Source of the DNA: UBA3076 sp964646435
GTDB taxonomy: Bacteria; Desulfobacterota; Dissulfuribacteria; Dissulfuribacterales; UBA3076
Reading direction: 5' to 3'
Assembly: GCA_964646435.1 (NCBI GenBank)
Contig: CAZYEJ010000017.1
Location: 1 to 36,787 of the forward strand
Length of the DNA: 36,787 nt
Part shown: positions 1 to 7,308 of the stretch, piece by piece
Position numbering within the stretch: the stretch's first letter is position 1
Layout: the number at the start of each line of letters is the position of its first letter
Notes under the pieces: model-generated
What the model was told of the DNA's origin: nothing
Database searches by the model: none
Seen by the model: only the letters and a program-made list of their open reading frames with translations
Made by a program: the position numbers and the translations under genes

Positions 1-131
1 GCACATGCTGAACTGACCAAGACGAAAAGATCACGCAAATCGATTTTTACTGGATGCTCCTCAACAAACCGTCTGTCCTGGAGGCATGAGCATTTTGCAG
101 GACCTGAAGTGTCAGGTTTGGAAGAATTTAG

Positions 132-420
132 GATATAGAACCATTAAAGATCGTAATCATTGATGATGAAAAAGCGCATCTTCATCTCATGAAACGCGCG
201 GTTGATAATGCCTTTCCGTTTGCCTCGGTCAATTACTTCGGAGATGCTGAGGCTTGCCTTGAAAGGCTCGATGAGATCAGCCCGGATGTCATCATCACCG
301 ATTACCTTTTGCCCGGCATGAATGGTATCCAGTAGCAAGCTCGAACTTCACAGCGCCATAGAGTTGATTCGTTATGCAGTTAGGATCGGCCTGATCGATG
401 TGGATCTCTGGAAGGGTTGA
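132..420 (+). pseudogene. Decayed NarL/FixJ-type response regulator, internally deleted
   Basis: The frame from 132 to 335 encodes the first half of a CheY-like receiver domain. The acidic pair is in VIIDDE and the likely phospho-acceptor Asp is in VIITDY, followed by LPGMNG and then a stop at 333-335. One frame over, and directly adjoining, 337-420 encodes what looks like the last part of a LuxR/GerE helix-turn-helix (IELIRYAVRIGLIDVD, stop 418-420). The end of the receiver, the linker and most of the HTH are missing, roughly 330 bases by comparison with normal family length (inferred). No ATG precedes the receiver; an in-frame stop lies at 129-131. I read this as one response-regulator gene collapsed by an internal deletion. 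It has no intact partner kinase in the window. Confidence 0.7.
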
Positions 421-661
421 TATGTAATAAATTTCCATCTCATAGGTATTTCTCCTATAAAAATGAGTTCCTTCCCCTATGGACTAATCAAATAAAATCA
501 TAGATACCTTTATTCTCTTGTGTGTCACAAAACTGGTAAAAGTGTTGTATTCGTCGCTCTAAGTTCTGAAGGAAATTCTGCCGTTTCATCAGCAGAAGGC
601 ATGAACAAAGAAGAGGGGGAACGATTCAGAATTCCCTTTGACTGATGCAAGAGGAGAGACC
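421..661. other. Non-coding stretch between response-regulator remnants
   Basis: No gene is supported here. The only structure noted is a weak inverted repeat near 444-460 (ATAGG, seven bases, CCTAT) just downstream of the first remnant. A strong ribosome-binding site at the right-hand end belongs to the next remnant. Confidence 0.4.
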
Positions 662-781
662 ATGTCAGACATTTTGATTGTGCATGACCAACCCAATATG
701 CATGAGCTACTTTCCCAGGAACTGATGGATGGTGTCAAATTGGTTATGAGTGGAGGTGATGCAGAATTGGCCAAGAGATAG
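662..781 (+). pseudogene. Truncated response-regulator receiver fragment
   Basis: A 39-codon frame starts at an ATG with a good upstream ribosome-binding site (AGAGGAGA, about 4-7 bases before the start). It reads like the N-terminus of a receiver domain: MSDILIV, then HDQPNMHELLSQELMD, then a stop at 779-781. Receiver domains are about 120 residues, so two thirds is missing, including the phospho-acceptor Asp. The first residue of the conserved acidic pair is His (CAT) where family members have Asp (GAT), a single-base difference. The intact translation signal with a lost body suggests fairly recent decay. It is the second of three receiver remnants in a row on this strand. It could be translated as a short peptide, but nothing suggests a function. 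Confidence 0.6.
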
Positions 782-840
782 CTAAAATCAGGGTAGCTCA
801 TTGGATTGGCCTTGGGCTTGAGGGAATAACGGGGTTGAAA

Positions 841-1318
841 ATGGGAATTCCGCAAAACGTAAAACAAGAAACATTCAAGACCAATCAGACAACCTTAACT
901 AGCAGTCTTATACAGGGAAGTCGGAGACGAATATTAGTCATTGATGATGACCGCAAACATTCGTAATATCCTTTCACTGGGACTTTCTTTTATGGGGTAT
1001 GACGTAGCTGTTGCCAACTGTGGTGATGAAGGTCTGAATCTTTTCCAAAAAAGCTTATTCGACCTCGTCATAACTGACTTAGATATGCCTGGCATGGACG
1101 GTTGGAACCTGGCCTTCTGCATTAAAGAAAAATCCCCCAACACCCCAGTCCTTCTGATAACAGGTAAGAAGAGAAGAGCCGTCCTTGAAATGGTAAAAGA
1201 CAGTTCTGTTGATTTCGCCCTATTTAAACCCTTTAAATTGGAAGATATTCAAAAGACGGTTCAGAGTATGTTAGACACGAGATCATCAGAGTGTGGGACA
1301 CGTGCACTAACCAAATAA
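841..1318 (+). pseudogene. Response-regulator receiver gene broken by one extra base
   Basis: Two overlapping frames together make a complete receiver domain. Frame one starts at ATG 841 and runs to the stop at 964-966, giving a basic linker and the beta-1 strand RRILVIDDD. Frame two, open from 941 to 1318, continues with ANIRNILSLGLSFMGYDV, the acceptor region DLVITDLDMPGMDGW, the switch Thr in VLLITGKK and the conserved Lys in ALFKPF. Removing one C of the pair at 951-952 fuses them into an unbroken receiver reading VIDDDANIRNIL. As the sequence stands, neither frame has both the acidic pair and the acceptor Asp. No output domain follows, so the ancestor was probably a single-domain or short regulator. 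A sequencing error is the main alternative. Confidence 0.75.
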
Positions 1319-1402
1319 GCCCATATTTCTGCCCCAACTGTTAGCTGAAAAAACGGTATCCATTCACGGGATTACAGCGCCCGTTTTACCGCACCTATCG
1401 AA

Positions 1403-1418
1403 CTGTAAGCGTTTACAG
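1403..1418. promoter_or_regulatory. LacI-family-like palindrome
   Basis: The sequence CTGTAAGCGTTTACAG is an inverted repeat with 6-base arms and a 4-base centre. Its core TGTAAGCGTTTACA fits the operator pattern used by LacI-family regulators (TGWAARCGYTWWCW). It lies in non-coding DNA between the last response-regulator remnant and the convergent small gene ending at 1559. No LacI-type gene is present in the window, so the role is conjecture. Confidence 0.3.
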
Positions 1419-1558
1419 AAAACGTAACCTTCAACCCTTGATGAGTATAAATCAATTATATTTCCAAGAGAGAGTACTCCCCAATTAGCCCCGGGTGGAA
1501 ACTACTTATTTCAATCTATTTGGGCCTGATTCCCCTTACATTTCCCCTCTATTCGGTT

Positions 1559-1735
1559 TCACGCAAATTTTCTGAAAAGGAAATCGCATTCCTTTGGGGA
1601 AAGATCAAACCGTAGTTCTGCCTCGTGTATGATTTCTTTGCGGCTTTTTTCAGGATACTCCTTGGTGATATCTGATATCCACTTTACAGCATTTCGGATG
1701 CTATCACCTTCGGGTAACAACTGCTCTGTGCTCAT
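1559..1735 (-). CDS. Small conserved-looking protein of unknown function (58 aa)
   Basis: The ATG at 1735 is preceded by an excellent ribosome-binding site, AGGAGG, nine bases upstream. The product runs from MSTEQLLPEGDSIRNAVKWI to a C-terminus reading LSPKECDFLFRKFA. It is soluble, charged, predicted mostly helical, and has no signal peptide or membrane segment. I do not recognise a named family, though the ending resembles small hypothetical proteins I associate with deltaproteobacteria (weak recollection). It lies 59 bases downstream of lolC on the same strand and is probably co-transcribed with it. This is where lolD would often be found. Codon quality and the strong translation signal favour a real gene over chance. 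Confidence 0.6.
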   Translation of the reverse strand: MSTEQLLPEGDSIRNAVKWISDITKEYPEKSRKEIIHEAELRFDLSPKECDFLFRKFA

Positions 1736-1794
1736 TTCTTGATTCCTCCTGATATTAATTGAACAATTTAGATATCAAATATATCACAGGCCAA

Positions 1795-3087
1795 TCACCC
1801 TGTCCTCAAGGCCTCGGATGGATTGACCCTGGCTGCCTGTCTGGCCGGATATATGGTGGCAAAAAAACATATTAAAATGGCAGAGATCGAAATTATGGCC
1901 ACGTCGCTTGTGTGGAGCAGTATAGGAAGTGTGTCAGTGTAATACACCTCACTTGGTATCTTAATGAACTTGTAGCGGCTCAGGAGGAAACAGAGACCTA
2001 CTCCGCCGAAAACGCCGAGCACTGTTCCGGTCAATCCTACAAGCAATCCATTATAAATAAAAATCCGTAAAATACTACTATCCATTGCCCCAAGTGTCTT
2101 AAGTATTGCTATATCCTGATTCTTTTCCATGACCATCATGATAAGGGTACTTACAATGTTAAAGGCAGCCACTATGACAATCAGGGTAAGAATTATAAAC
2201 ATGGCGAGTTTTTCCAGCTTCAGGGCTGAAAAAAGACTACGGCTCATCTGTTGCCAGTCCATTGTCCAGAACGGAAATCCAAGTTTTTTTTGTATTGCTG
2301 TTGTAAGGCCATCCGTAGCATAAATATCCGAGACCTTTATCTCCAGGCCATGGACCTTATCGCCCAAGCCAAGAAGCCGTTGGGCCGCATTAATGGGAAT
2401 AAAGGCAAGGGAGACATCATACTCATACATGCCGGTCGTGTTTACACCTGTCACCTGGAAGGTACGTATCTTGGGAAGCATTCCCACAGGTGTAATAGTC
2501 CCGCTGGGCAGCACGACCTGGATTGGCTGCCCGACAGCAACTCCCAGGTTGCGGGCAAGTTCCTTGCCCAGAAGTATCGGCGGAATTCCGCTGCCATTAT
2601 AATTCTCAAATGCCCCAAGCCCCTCTCCACTGATGATCTCCCCTACGCTGAAAACTTCTGCCACAGAGTCCGGTTCTATCCCGCGGATAGCTGCTCCGCT
2701 GACAGCCCTTCCTGAACTCAAAAGGGCCTGGACATAGACAAGGGGGGTCGCAGCCGTCACCGTGATGTCCCCGTCCTTTCCCATGATCATATTCAAGAGA
2801 CCATTCAAATGGTCATTACGAGGAATAGTAGTTTCGAGTACCTTTTGCCGTACAGACTCCATGTTACCAAAGGCACCTTCATAGTTTTTGACCAGAATAT
2901 GTGAATTTATGCCAAGTATCTTGGTGCGGAGGTGGTTTTCAAAACCGGTCATGACCGCAATTACGACGATCAGGGCCATTACGCCTACTGTTACCCCTGT
3001 TATGGATATGAAGGTAATAAGGGAAATGAAGGCCTGTTTGCGTTTTGCCCTGAGATAACGCAGGGCAATAAACCATTCGAAATTCAT
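1795..3087 (-). CDS. lolC: Lipoprotein-releasing ABC transporter permease LolC/LolE
   Basis: This inner-membrane permease of the Lol system extracts outer-membrane-destined lipoproteins and hands them to LolA. The N-terminus MNFEWFIALRYLRAKRKQAF, followed by a membrane segment at about residues 20-45, is typical. A large periplasmic domain follows. The C-terminal FtsX-like domain has three membrane segments and the coupling motif EKNQDIAILKTLGA, and the protein ends in ARQAARVNPSEALRTG. It is 430 residues from ATG 3087, a normal length. A TTG at 3099 that overlaps the lysS stop would add four residues; I prefer the ATG because homologues start there. It follows lysS directly. The ATPase partner LolD is not encoded next to it and must be elsewhere if the system works. 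Confidence 0.9.
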   Translation of the reverse strand: MNFEWFIALRYLRAKRKQAFISLITFISITGVTVGVMALIVVIAVMTGFENHLRTKILGINSHILVKNYEGAFGNMESVRQKVLETTIPRNDHLNGLLNMIMGKDGDITVTAATPLVYVQALLSSGRAVSGAAIRGIEPDSVAEVFSVGEIISGEGLGAFENYNGSGIPPILLGKELARNLGVAVGQPIQVVLPSGTITPVGMLPKIRTFQVTGVNTTGMYEYDVSLAFIPINAAQRLLGLGDKVHGLEIKVSDIYATDGLTTAIQKKLGFPFWTMDWQQMSRSLFSALKLEKLAMFIILTLIVIVAAFNIVSTLIMMVMEKNQDIAILKTLGAMDSSILRIFIYNGLLVGLTGTVLGVFGGVGLCFLLSRYKFIKIPSEVYYTDTLPILLHTSDVAIISISAILICFFATIYPARQAARVNPSEALRTG

Positions 3088-3095
3088 CCTGAAAC

Positions 3096-4577
3096 TCAAT
3101 ACTCCGGTCGCAACTGCGGGAACAGGATAACATCGCGGATAGAAGGAGAATCCGTAAAGAGCATTACCACGCGATCCACACCTATACCCTCACCGGCAGC
3201 AGGTGGCATACCTACTTCCAGTGCCCTGATAAAGTCTTCATCCAGTTCAGGGGGTACCTCATCATCATCTCCTCTGCCGGCTATTTGCTTTTCAAAGCGC
3301 TGATGCTGTTTTCTTGGGTCATTGAGCTCTGAGAATGCGTTCGCGATCTCGCGGCCGCCAATAAAAAGCTCGAACCTGTCTGTAATTTCAGGATTCTCTT
3401 GATTCTCCCTGGCCAGGGGCGAGACATCAAGGGGATAATGGCTTATAAAGGTCGGCTGAATGAGCTTGGGCTCTACCAGTAAATCAAAGAGCTTTGTCCA
3501 TAACTTGCCTGTTTTTTCATTGCCCTTCAGAGGAACACCAAGGGCCTTTAACCTTTCCTCAAGGTCCTTTCTGTTTTTAAGATCCTTTTGAGGAACCTGC
3601 CCAATCTCTATTAATGCCTCTTCAAGGGTCATCCGGCACCAGGGTGGCGTGAGATTCATCATGCACTCCTGATAGGAAAAGACCGTTCCGCCCTTTATCT
3701 CTTCAGCTATCCGGGAAAAGAGTTCCTCTGTCCGCATCATCAGGTCTTCATAAGTGACATAGGCCTCATAGAACTCCAGCATGGTAAATTCCGGATTATG
3801 CTGTATCGAAATTCCTTCGTTCCTGAAGTTCCTGCCAAGCTCAAACACCTTGTCAAAGCCACCCACAAGGAGCCGCTTCAGATACAGTTCAGGAGCTATC
3901 CGCAGGTAAAGGTCCATACCAAGGGCATTGTGATGGGTTGTAAAGGGACGGGCGGTTGCGCCACCAACGATGGACTGCATCATCGGGGTCTCAACCTCCA
4001 GGAAACCGTGGGAAGTAAAGTACTCACGTAATATTTGTATAATACGTGAGCGGGTCCTGAAAACCTTTCTTACCTCCTGATTCATGATAAGATCGACGTA
4101 TCGCTGGCGATACCTGATTTCCTTGTCTTTTATTCCGTGATATTTTTCAGGAAGGGGCTTCAGGGACTTGGTTACCAGGCCGATAGTTTCAGCCGATACT
4201 GTCAATTCGCCGACACGGGTCCTGAAAAGTTTGCCTTTAACCTCAATCAAGTCACCAATGTCGAATTTCTTGAACAGGCTGTAGGCTTCGGTCCCAACCA
4301 TGTCCCTTCTAACATGGGCCTGCAGTTGACCGGAGCTGTCCTGCAGATGTAAGAAGGCTGCCTTTCCAAAACGGCGCAAACTCATTATCCTGCCGGCCAA
4401 TCTGAAGCTATCCGGCACCTTTTCCAGGGCCTCTGCATCATATGAATCATACAACCTGCGTATTGTCGCCGTACTTTCAGGCGTCTTTACGTCGTTGGGA
4501 TAAAGAGATATATTATCTTTTTCAAGTTGTTCCGCTTTTTCGCGGCGTTGCTTAATAACTAGGCTTTCGTCACTCAA
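3096..4577 (-). CDS. lysS: Lysyl-tRNA synthetase, class II
   Basis: It charges tRNA-Lys with lysine in the cytoplasm. An N-terminal OB-fold anticodon-binding domain (about residues 50-150) precedes the class II catalytic core. Motif 2 is seen as FRNEGISIQHNPEFTMLEFY and motif 3 as GIGVDRVVMLFT followed by SIRDVILFPQLRPE at the end. Length is about 493 residues, as expected. I place the start at TTG 4577 because AAGGAG lies eight bases upstream. A GTG at 4586 is the longer alternative, but it overlaps that ribosome-binding site. A sigma70-like promoter lies 30-60 bases upstream. The gene ends just before lolC, a pairing known in deltaproteobacteria. Confidence 0.95.
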   Translation of the reverse strand: MSDESLVIKQRREKAEQLEKDNISLYPNDVKTPESTATIRRLYDSYDAEALEKVPDSFRLAGRIMSLRRFGKAAFLHLQDSSGQLQAHVRRDMVGTEAYSLFKKFDIGDLIEVKGKLFRTRVGELTVSAETIGLVTKSLKPLPEKYHGIKDKEIRYRQRYVDLIMNQEVRKVFRTRSRIIQILREYFTSHGFLEVETPMMQSIVGGATARPFTTHHNALGMDLYLRIAPELYLKRLLVGGFDKVFELGRNFRNEGISIQHNPEFTMLEFYEAYVTYEDLMMRTEELFSRIAEEIKGGTVFSYQECMMNLTPPWCRMTLEEALIEIGQVPQKDLKNRKDLEERLKALGVPLKGNEKTGKLWTKLFDLLVEPKLIQPTFISHYPLDVSPLARENQENPEITDRFELFIGGREIANAFSELNDPRKQHQRFEKQIAGRGDDDEVPPELDEDFIRALEVGMPPAAGEGIGVDRVVMLFTDSPSIRDVILFPQLRPEY

Positions 4578-4607
4578 GTTGTCCACTCCTTAATGGGGAA
4601 TGCCATG

Positions 4608-4635
4608 ATTATACTCGTGGTAAAAAACATGGCAA
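4608..4635 (-). promoter_or_regulatory. Sigma70-type promoter for lysS-lolC
   Basis: Read on the minus strand, a TTGCCA box (4635-4630) and a perfect TATAAT box (4613-4608) are separated by 16 bases, and the lysS start follows about 30 bases later. Direction and distance fit lysS. Confidence 0.65.
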
Positions 4636-4675
4636 GAAATCTCAAATTTATGTCTATAATTGCACGGTAAAAACC

Positions 4676-4702
4676 CTGAATTATGTTTATGGGATAATTC
4701 AG
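4676..4702. promoter_or_regulatory. Perfect 9-bp inverted repeat in divergent intergenic region
   Basis: CTGAATTAT and ATAATTCAG are perfect inverse copies separated by nine bases. They sit between the lysS promoter and the vanZ-like gene. There is no T-run, so this looks more like a protein-binding site or part of the vanZ leader than a terminator. Confidence 0.35.
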
Positions 4703-4770
4703 CCGCTGACAAACAATCATTCATAGTTTACTCTATATATACCGTCAAGTGAATCAAGGGGTCTTGCTCC

Positions 4771-5157
4771 ATGAATCTACGTTTAGCCCTGTGCATAGCC
4801 TATGCAGGAGTCATCTTCGGGATATCTTCCGTCCCGGGGAATCGACTTCCCAGCATATCGGTCAGCGACTATTTTATACACTTTTTCGAGTATATTGCAT
4901 TTGGTTCATTGCTCATGTGGTGGCGGCTGCACAACTCTGCAGTATCTATAGCAGGGGCCCTGTGTCAGGCCATTTTTCTCGGATCATTATACGGCCTTGC
5001 CGACGAACTTCATCAGTATTTTGTGCCAAATAGATGTGCTGATCCGGTTGACTGGGTGGCGGATACCCTGGGTTCTGCCATAGGTGCGATTGCAGTATTG
5101 GCTTTATTCTTAGTTTTCTCAAAACGGTCTGGTCCTCGGGAAGGCGTGAGGGATTGA
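4771..5157 (+). CDS. VanZ-like family small membrane protein
   Basis: This 128-residue protein has about four membrane segments and the VanZ-like signatures HFFEYIAFGSLL and GLADELHQYFVPNR, then DPVDWVADTLGSAIGAI. VanZ itself confers teicoplanin resistance, but chromosomal members of this family in Gram-negative bacteria have no settled role, so resistance should not be assumed. The ATG at 4771 has AGGGG nine bases upstream. The stop lies 11 bases before the uracil-DNA glycosylase start, so the two are probably co-transcribed. No recognisable partner for a cell-envelope pathway is adjacent other than the downstream membrane genes. Confidence 0.85.
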   Translation: MNLRLALCIAYAGVIFGISSVPGNRLPSISVSDYFIHFFEYIAFGSLLMWWRLHNSAVSIAGALCQAIFLGSLYGLADELHQYFVPNRCADPVDWVADTLGSAIGAIAVLALFLVFSKRSGPREGVRD

Positions 5158-5168
5158 AGGATGCCCTG

Positions 5169-5924
5169 ATGAATAAAGAAATTCTTCATATCATGAACGA
5201 TATTTCCTCATGGCTCCGTTATCAAAAGCAACTGGGGGTTGAGATTATTCCCAAGGGCCCTGGATTATCCGCCTTTCCGGATCATCGTGTCAAAGATAAG
5301 GCGTCACTGCAGGAGCTGACTTCCACCCCGGAATATAGGGATGAGATTCCTGCACCAACTGACCTTGACGGGCTTCGCAAGATGGTCGAAAATTGTAACA
5401 GGTGCGAGCTGCATAAAAAGCGGCATAATATAGTCTTTGGAGAAGGACCTGAAAATGCAAAGCTGGTGCTGGTAGGAGAGGCCCCCGGCAGGGAAGAAGA
5501 CATGCAGGGCCTGCCGTTTGTGGGCCCTTCAGGGAAACTCCTTACAGATATGCTAAATGCCGTAAATATTTCCAGAAAGGATGTCTTTATCACCAGTGTA
5601 ATCAAGTGTCGCCCTCCGCATAACCGCACACCTGGGCACGAAGAAATTGCCGCATGCTCTTTCTTCTTAAGACACCAGTTGAGGCTCATTGATCCGCCCT
5701 TGATACTTGCTTTGGGACTGGTGGCTGCCCAGACCCTCCTTAAAGAAAAAGCCCCATTGAAATCTCTTCGTGGCCGCTTCCATCAGTTAGGAAATGCCAG
5801 GGTCATGCCGATCTATCATCCGGCATATCTGCTGAGATCAAAAGGAGGCCGGCAACGGGACCTTAAACGTGTGGCCTGGCAGGATCTTCAAATACTGGAA
5901 AAAGAGTATGCCAAGTATCGCTAA
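5169..5924 (+). CDS. Uracil-DNA glycosylase, family 4 (iron-sulfur)
   Basis: It removes uracil arising from cytosine deamination, starting base-excision repair. The four cysteines expected to hold a 4Fe-4S cluster are C76, C79, C147 and C163. Motif A is GEAPGREED (103-111) with GLPFVGPSG just after, and motif B is HPAYLLR (from H217). An N-terminal extension of about 65 residues precedes the domain, which is common in bacterial members. Total length is 251 residues. I chose ATG 5169 because AAGGA sits about seven bases upstream; an in-frame TTG at 5154 is the longer option. Its end overlaps the start of the NfeD gene by 17 bases. Confidence 0.92.
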   Translation: MNKEILHIMNDISSWLRYQKQLGVEIIPKGPGLSAFPDHRVKDKASLQELTSTPEYRDEIPAPTDLDGLRKMVENCNRCELHKKRHNIVFGEGPENAKLVLVGEAPGREEDMQGLPFVGPSGKLLTDMLNAVNISRKDVFITSVIKCRPPHNRTPGHEEIAACSFFLRHQLRLIDPPLILALGLVAAQTLLKEKAPLKSLRGRFHQLGNARVMPIYHPAYLLRSKGGRQRDLKRVAWQDLQILEKEYAKYR

Positions 5925-7308
5925 AAGCCAAATGCAAAAGACTAGAGCACAAATTCAACCTGATACCCATTTTCTAAAAGCGGTCCTGTTGCTTTTTATT
6001 ACGCTATTTTTGTCTGTGTTAGCTACTTCCTTGTGGGGGGATGATCAGAAAGACAAGCCGCAGGATATAACAGAACATTCCAGGATCTATCTGGTCAAAC
6101 TAAAAGGAAGCATAAATCCCGGTGCAGCGGAGTTTTTAAAAAGGGCGCTTAGAGAGGCGGACAGGGGCCTGGCTACCTGCCTGGTGATTGAACTTGATAC
6201 CCCGGGCGGCCTTGTATCTACCCTCAGGGATATGGTTCAGGAAGTAATGGCATCACCGATTCCAACAGTTGTTTATGTAACGCCCTCCGGAGCACAGGCC
6301 GCATCTGCCGGTGCTATTCTCACCATTGCCGCCCATGTTGCCGCCATGGCGCCAGGCACCAATATCGGGGCGGCTCACCCGGTAAATCTGGGCTCTGGCG
6401 GGGAAAAAGACGATACCATGAAACAAAAGGTGGAAAACGACCTCGCCGCCATGGCCAGGAGTGTGGCGACGGAGCGTGGGCGAAACGCAGAATGGGCGGA
6501 AAAGGCGGTAAGGGAGAGTGTCTCGGCCTCTGCCAGAGAGGCGATGGAACTGAAAGTAATCGACATCCTGGCTAAAGACCTCAGTGACCTGATTCAACAA
6601 CTCGATGGCATGACAGTGCGTCTGCCTGATGGTCCGGTTAAGCTGGTGATAAGTAACCCTGAAATTATTCAGATAAAAGAGAGCTTGAGGGAAAAAATAC
6701 TCAGGACCATAGCAGATCCAAACATCGCCTATATCCTCATGATGATCGGTATGACAGGGCTCTATTTTGAGTTGGCCCACCCCGGGACCATTTTTCCAGG
6801 GACCATAGGGGCCATATGCCTGCTCCTGGGTCTGTTTGCCCTCCAGGCCCTCCCTGTAAGTACCGCCGGTCTGCTTCTGTTGCTCCTGGCAGTAATCCTG
6901 TTCGTAATGGAGCTTGTAATTACCAGCCACGGCATACTGGGGGCGGCAGGTCTGGCTGCTCTCCTTCTGGGCTCTATGATGCTCTTCGATACCCCGAAGA
7001 CCGGAGTATCCATTGACACTGATGTGCTTTTGACTACTCTGCTGGGAGTCGGCTCCTTTCTGGCCGCTATCACCTATCTGGCAACCAGGGCCACCCTGTC
7101 CAGGCCCAAATCCGGGGCAGAAGGCCTTATAGGTGAAAAAGGTCTTGTCCGGAAGACAGTAGAAAAGATGGGTGGAAAGGTCTTTTTGCATGGAGAGCTA
7201 TGGACCGCTGTAAGCGATGAGACCATACCTGTGGATACTGAGGTAAAAGTAATAGATATAGATGGACTTAAATTGAGGGTCTCGAGGACCCATGGAGACA
7301 AGTCATGA
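5908..7308 (+). CDS. NfeD-family membrane-bound serine protease (long form)
   Basis: This is the ClpP/SppA-like protease partner of slipin. A signal or membrane segment lies at about 23-41. The protease domain follows, with DTPGG at 97-101, the likely nucleophile S133 in AASAGA, and the likely general base K174 in KVEND, matching the Ser-Lys dyad known for archaeal NfeD homologues. A cluster of membrane segments spans roughly 270-400, and the C-terminus is the small beta-barrel NfeD domain (GEKGLVRKTV region). Length is 466 residues from ATG 5908. It ends in an ATGA overlap with the slipin gene. In this family the protease is thought to cleave the hydrophobic C-terminus of its slipin in membrane quality control (family knowledge). 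Confidence 0.92.
   Translation: MPSIAKSQMQKTRAQIQPDTHFLKAVLLLFITLFLSVLATSLWGDDQKDKPQDITEHSRIYLVKLKGSINPGAAEFLKRALREADRGLATCLVIELDTPGGLVSTLRDMVQEVMASPIPTVVYVTPSGAQAASAGAILTIAAHVAAMAPGTNIGAAHPVNLGSGGEKDDTMKQKVENDLAAMARSVATERGRNAEWAEKAVRESVSASAREAMELKVIDILAKDLSDLIQQLDGMTVRLPDGPVKLVISNPEIIQIKESLREKILRTIADPNIAYILMMIGMTGLYFELAHPGTIFPGTIGAICLLLGLFALQALPVSTAGLLLLLLAVILFVMELVITSHGILGAAGLAALLLGSMMLFDTPKTGVSIDTDVLLTTLLGVGSFLAAITYLATRATLSRPKSGAEGLIGEKGLVRKTVEKMGGKVFLHGELWTAVSDETIPVDTEVKVIDIDGLKLRVSRTHGDKS

Noticed and set aside
1..138. Open frame from the window start to a stop at 136-138, possibly the end of a histidine kinase
   Set aside because: The 45-residue translation resembles no kinase or other family I recognise, and the other frames are interrupted, so I do not call a gene.
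941..966. Programmed frameshift in the third response-regulator remnant
   Set aside because: No slippery heptamer or downstream structure is seen at 945-960, and the two neighbouring receiver genes are also dead, so decay or a sequencing error is simpler.
4771..5157. Glycopeptide-resistance gene because of the VanZ-like match
   Set aside because: No vanA-type or other resistance gene is near, and VanZ-like proteins are common chromosomal genes without known resistance roles in Gram-negatives.
6253..7191. Open frame of 312 codons on the minus strand opposite the NfeD gene
   Set aside because: It mirrors a well-supported membrane protease and reads as a low-complexity, Gln/His/Tyr-rich translation with no family resemblance.
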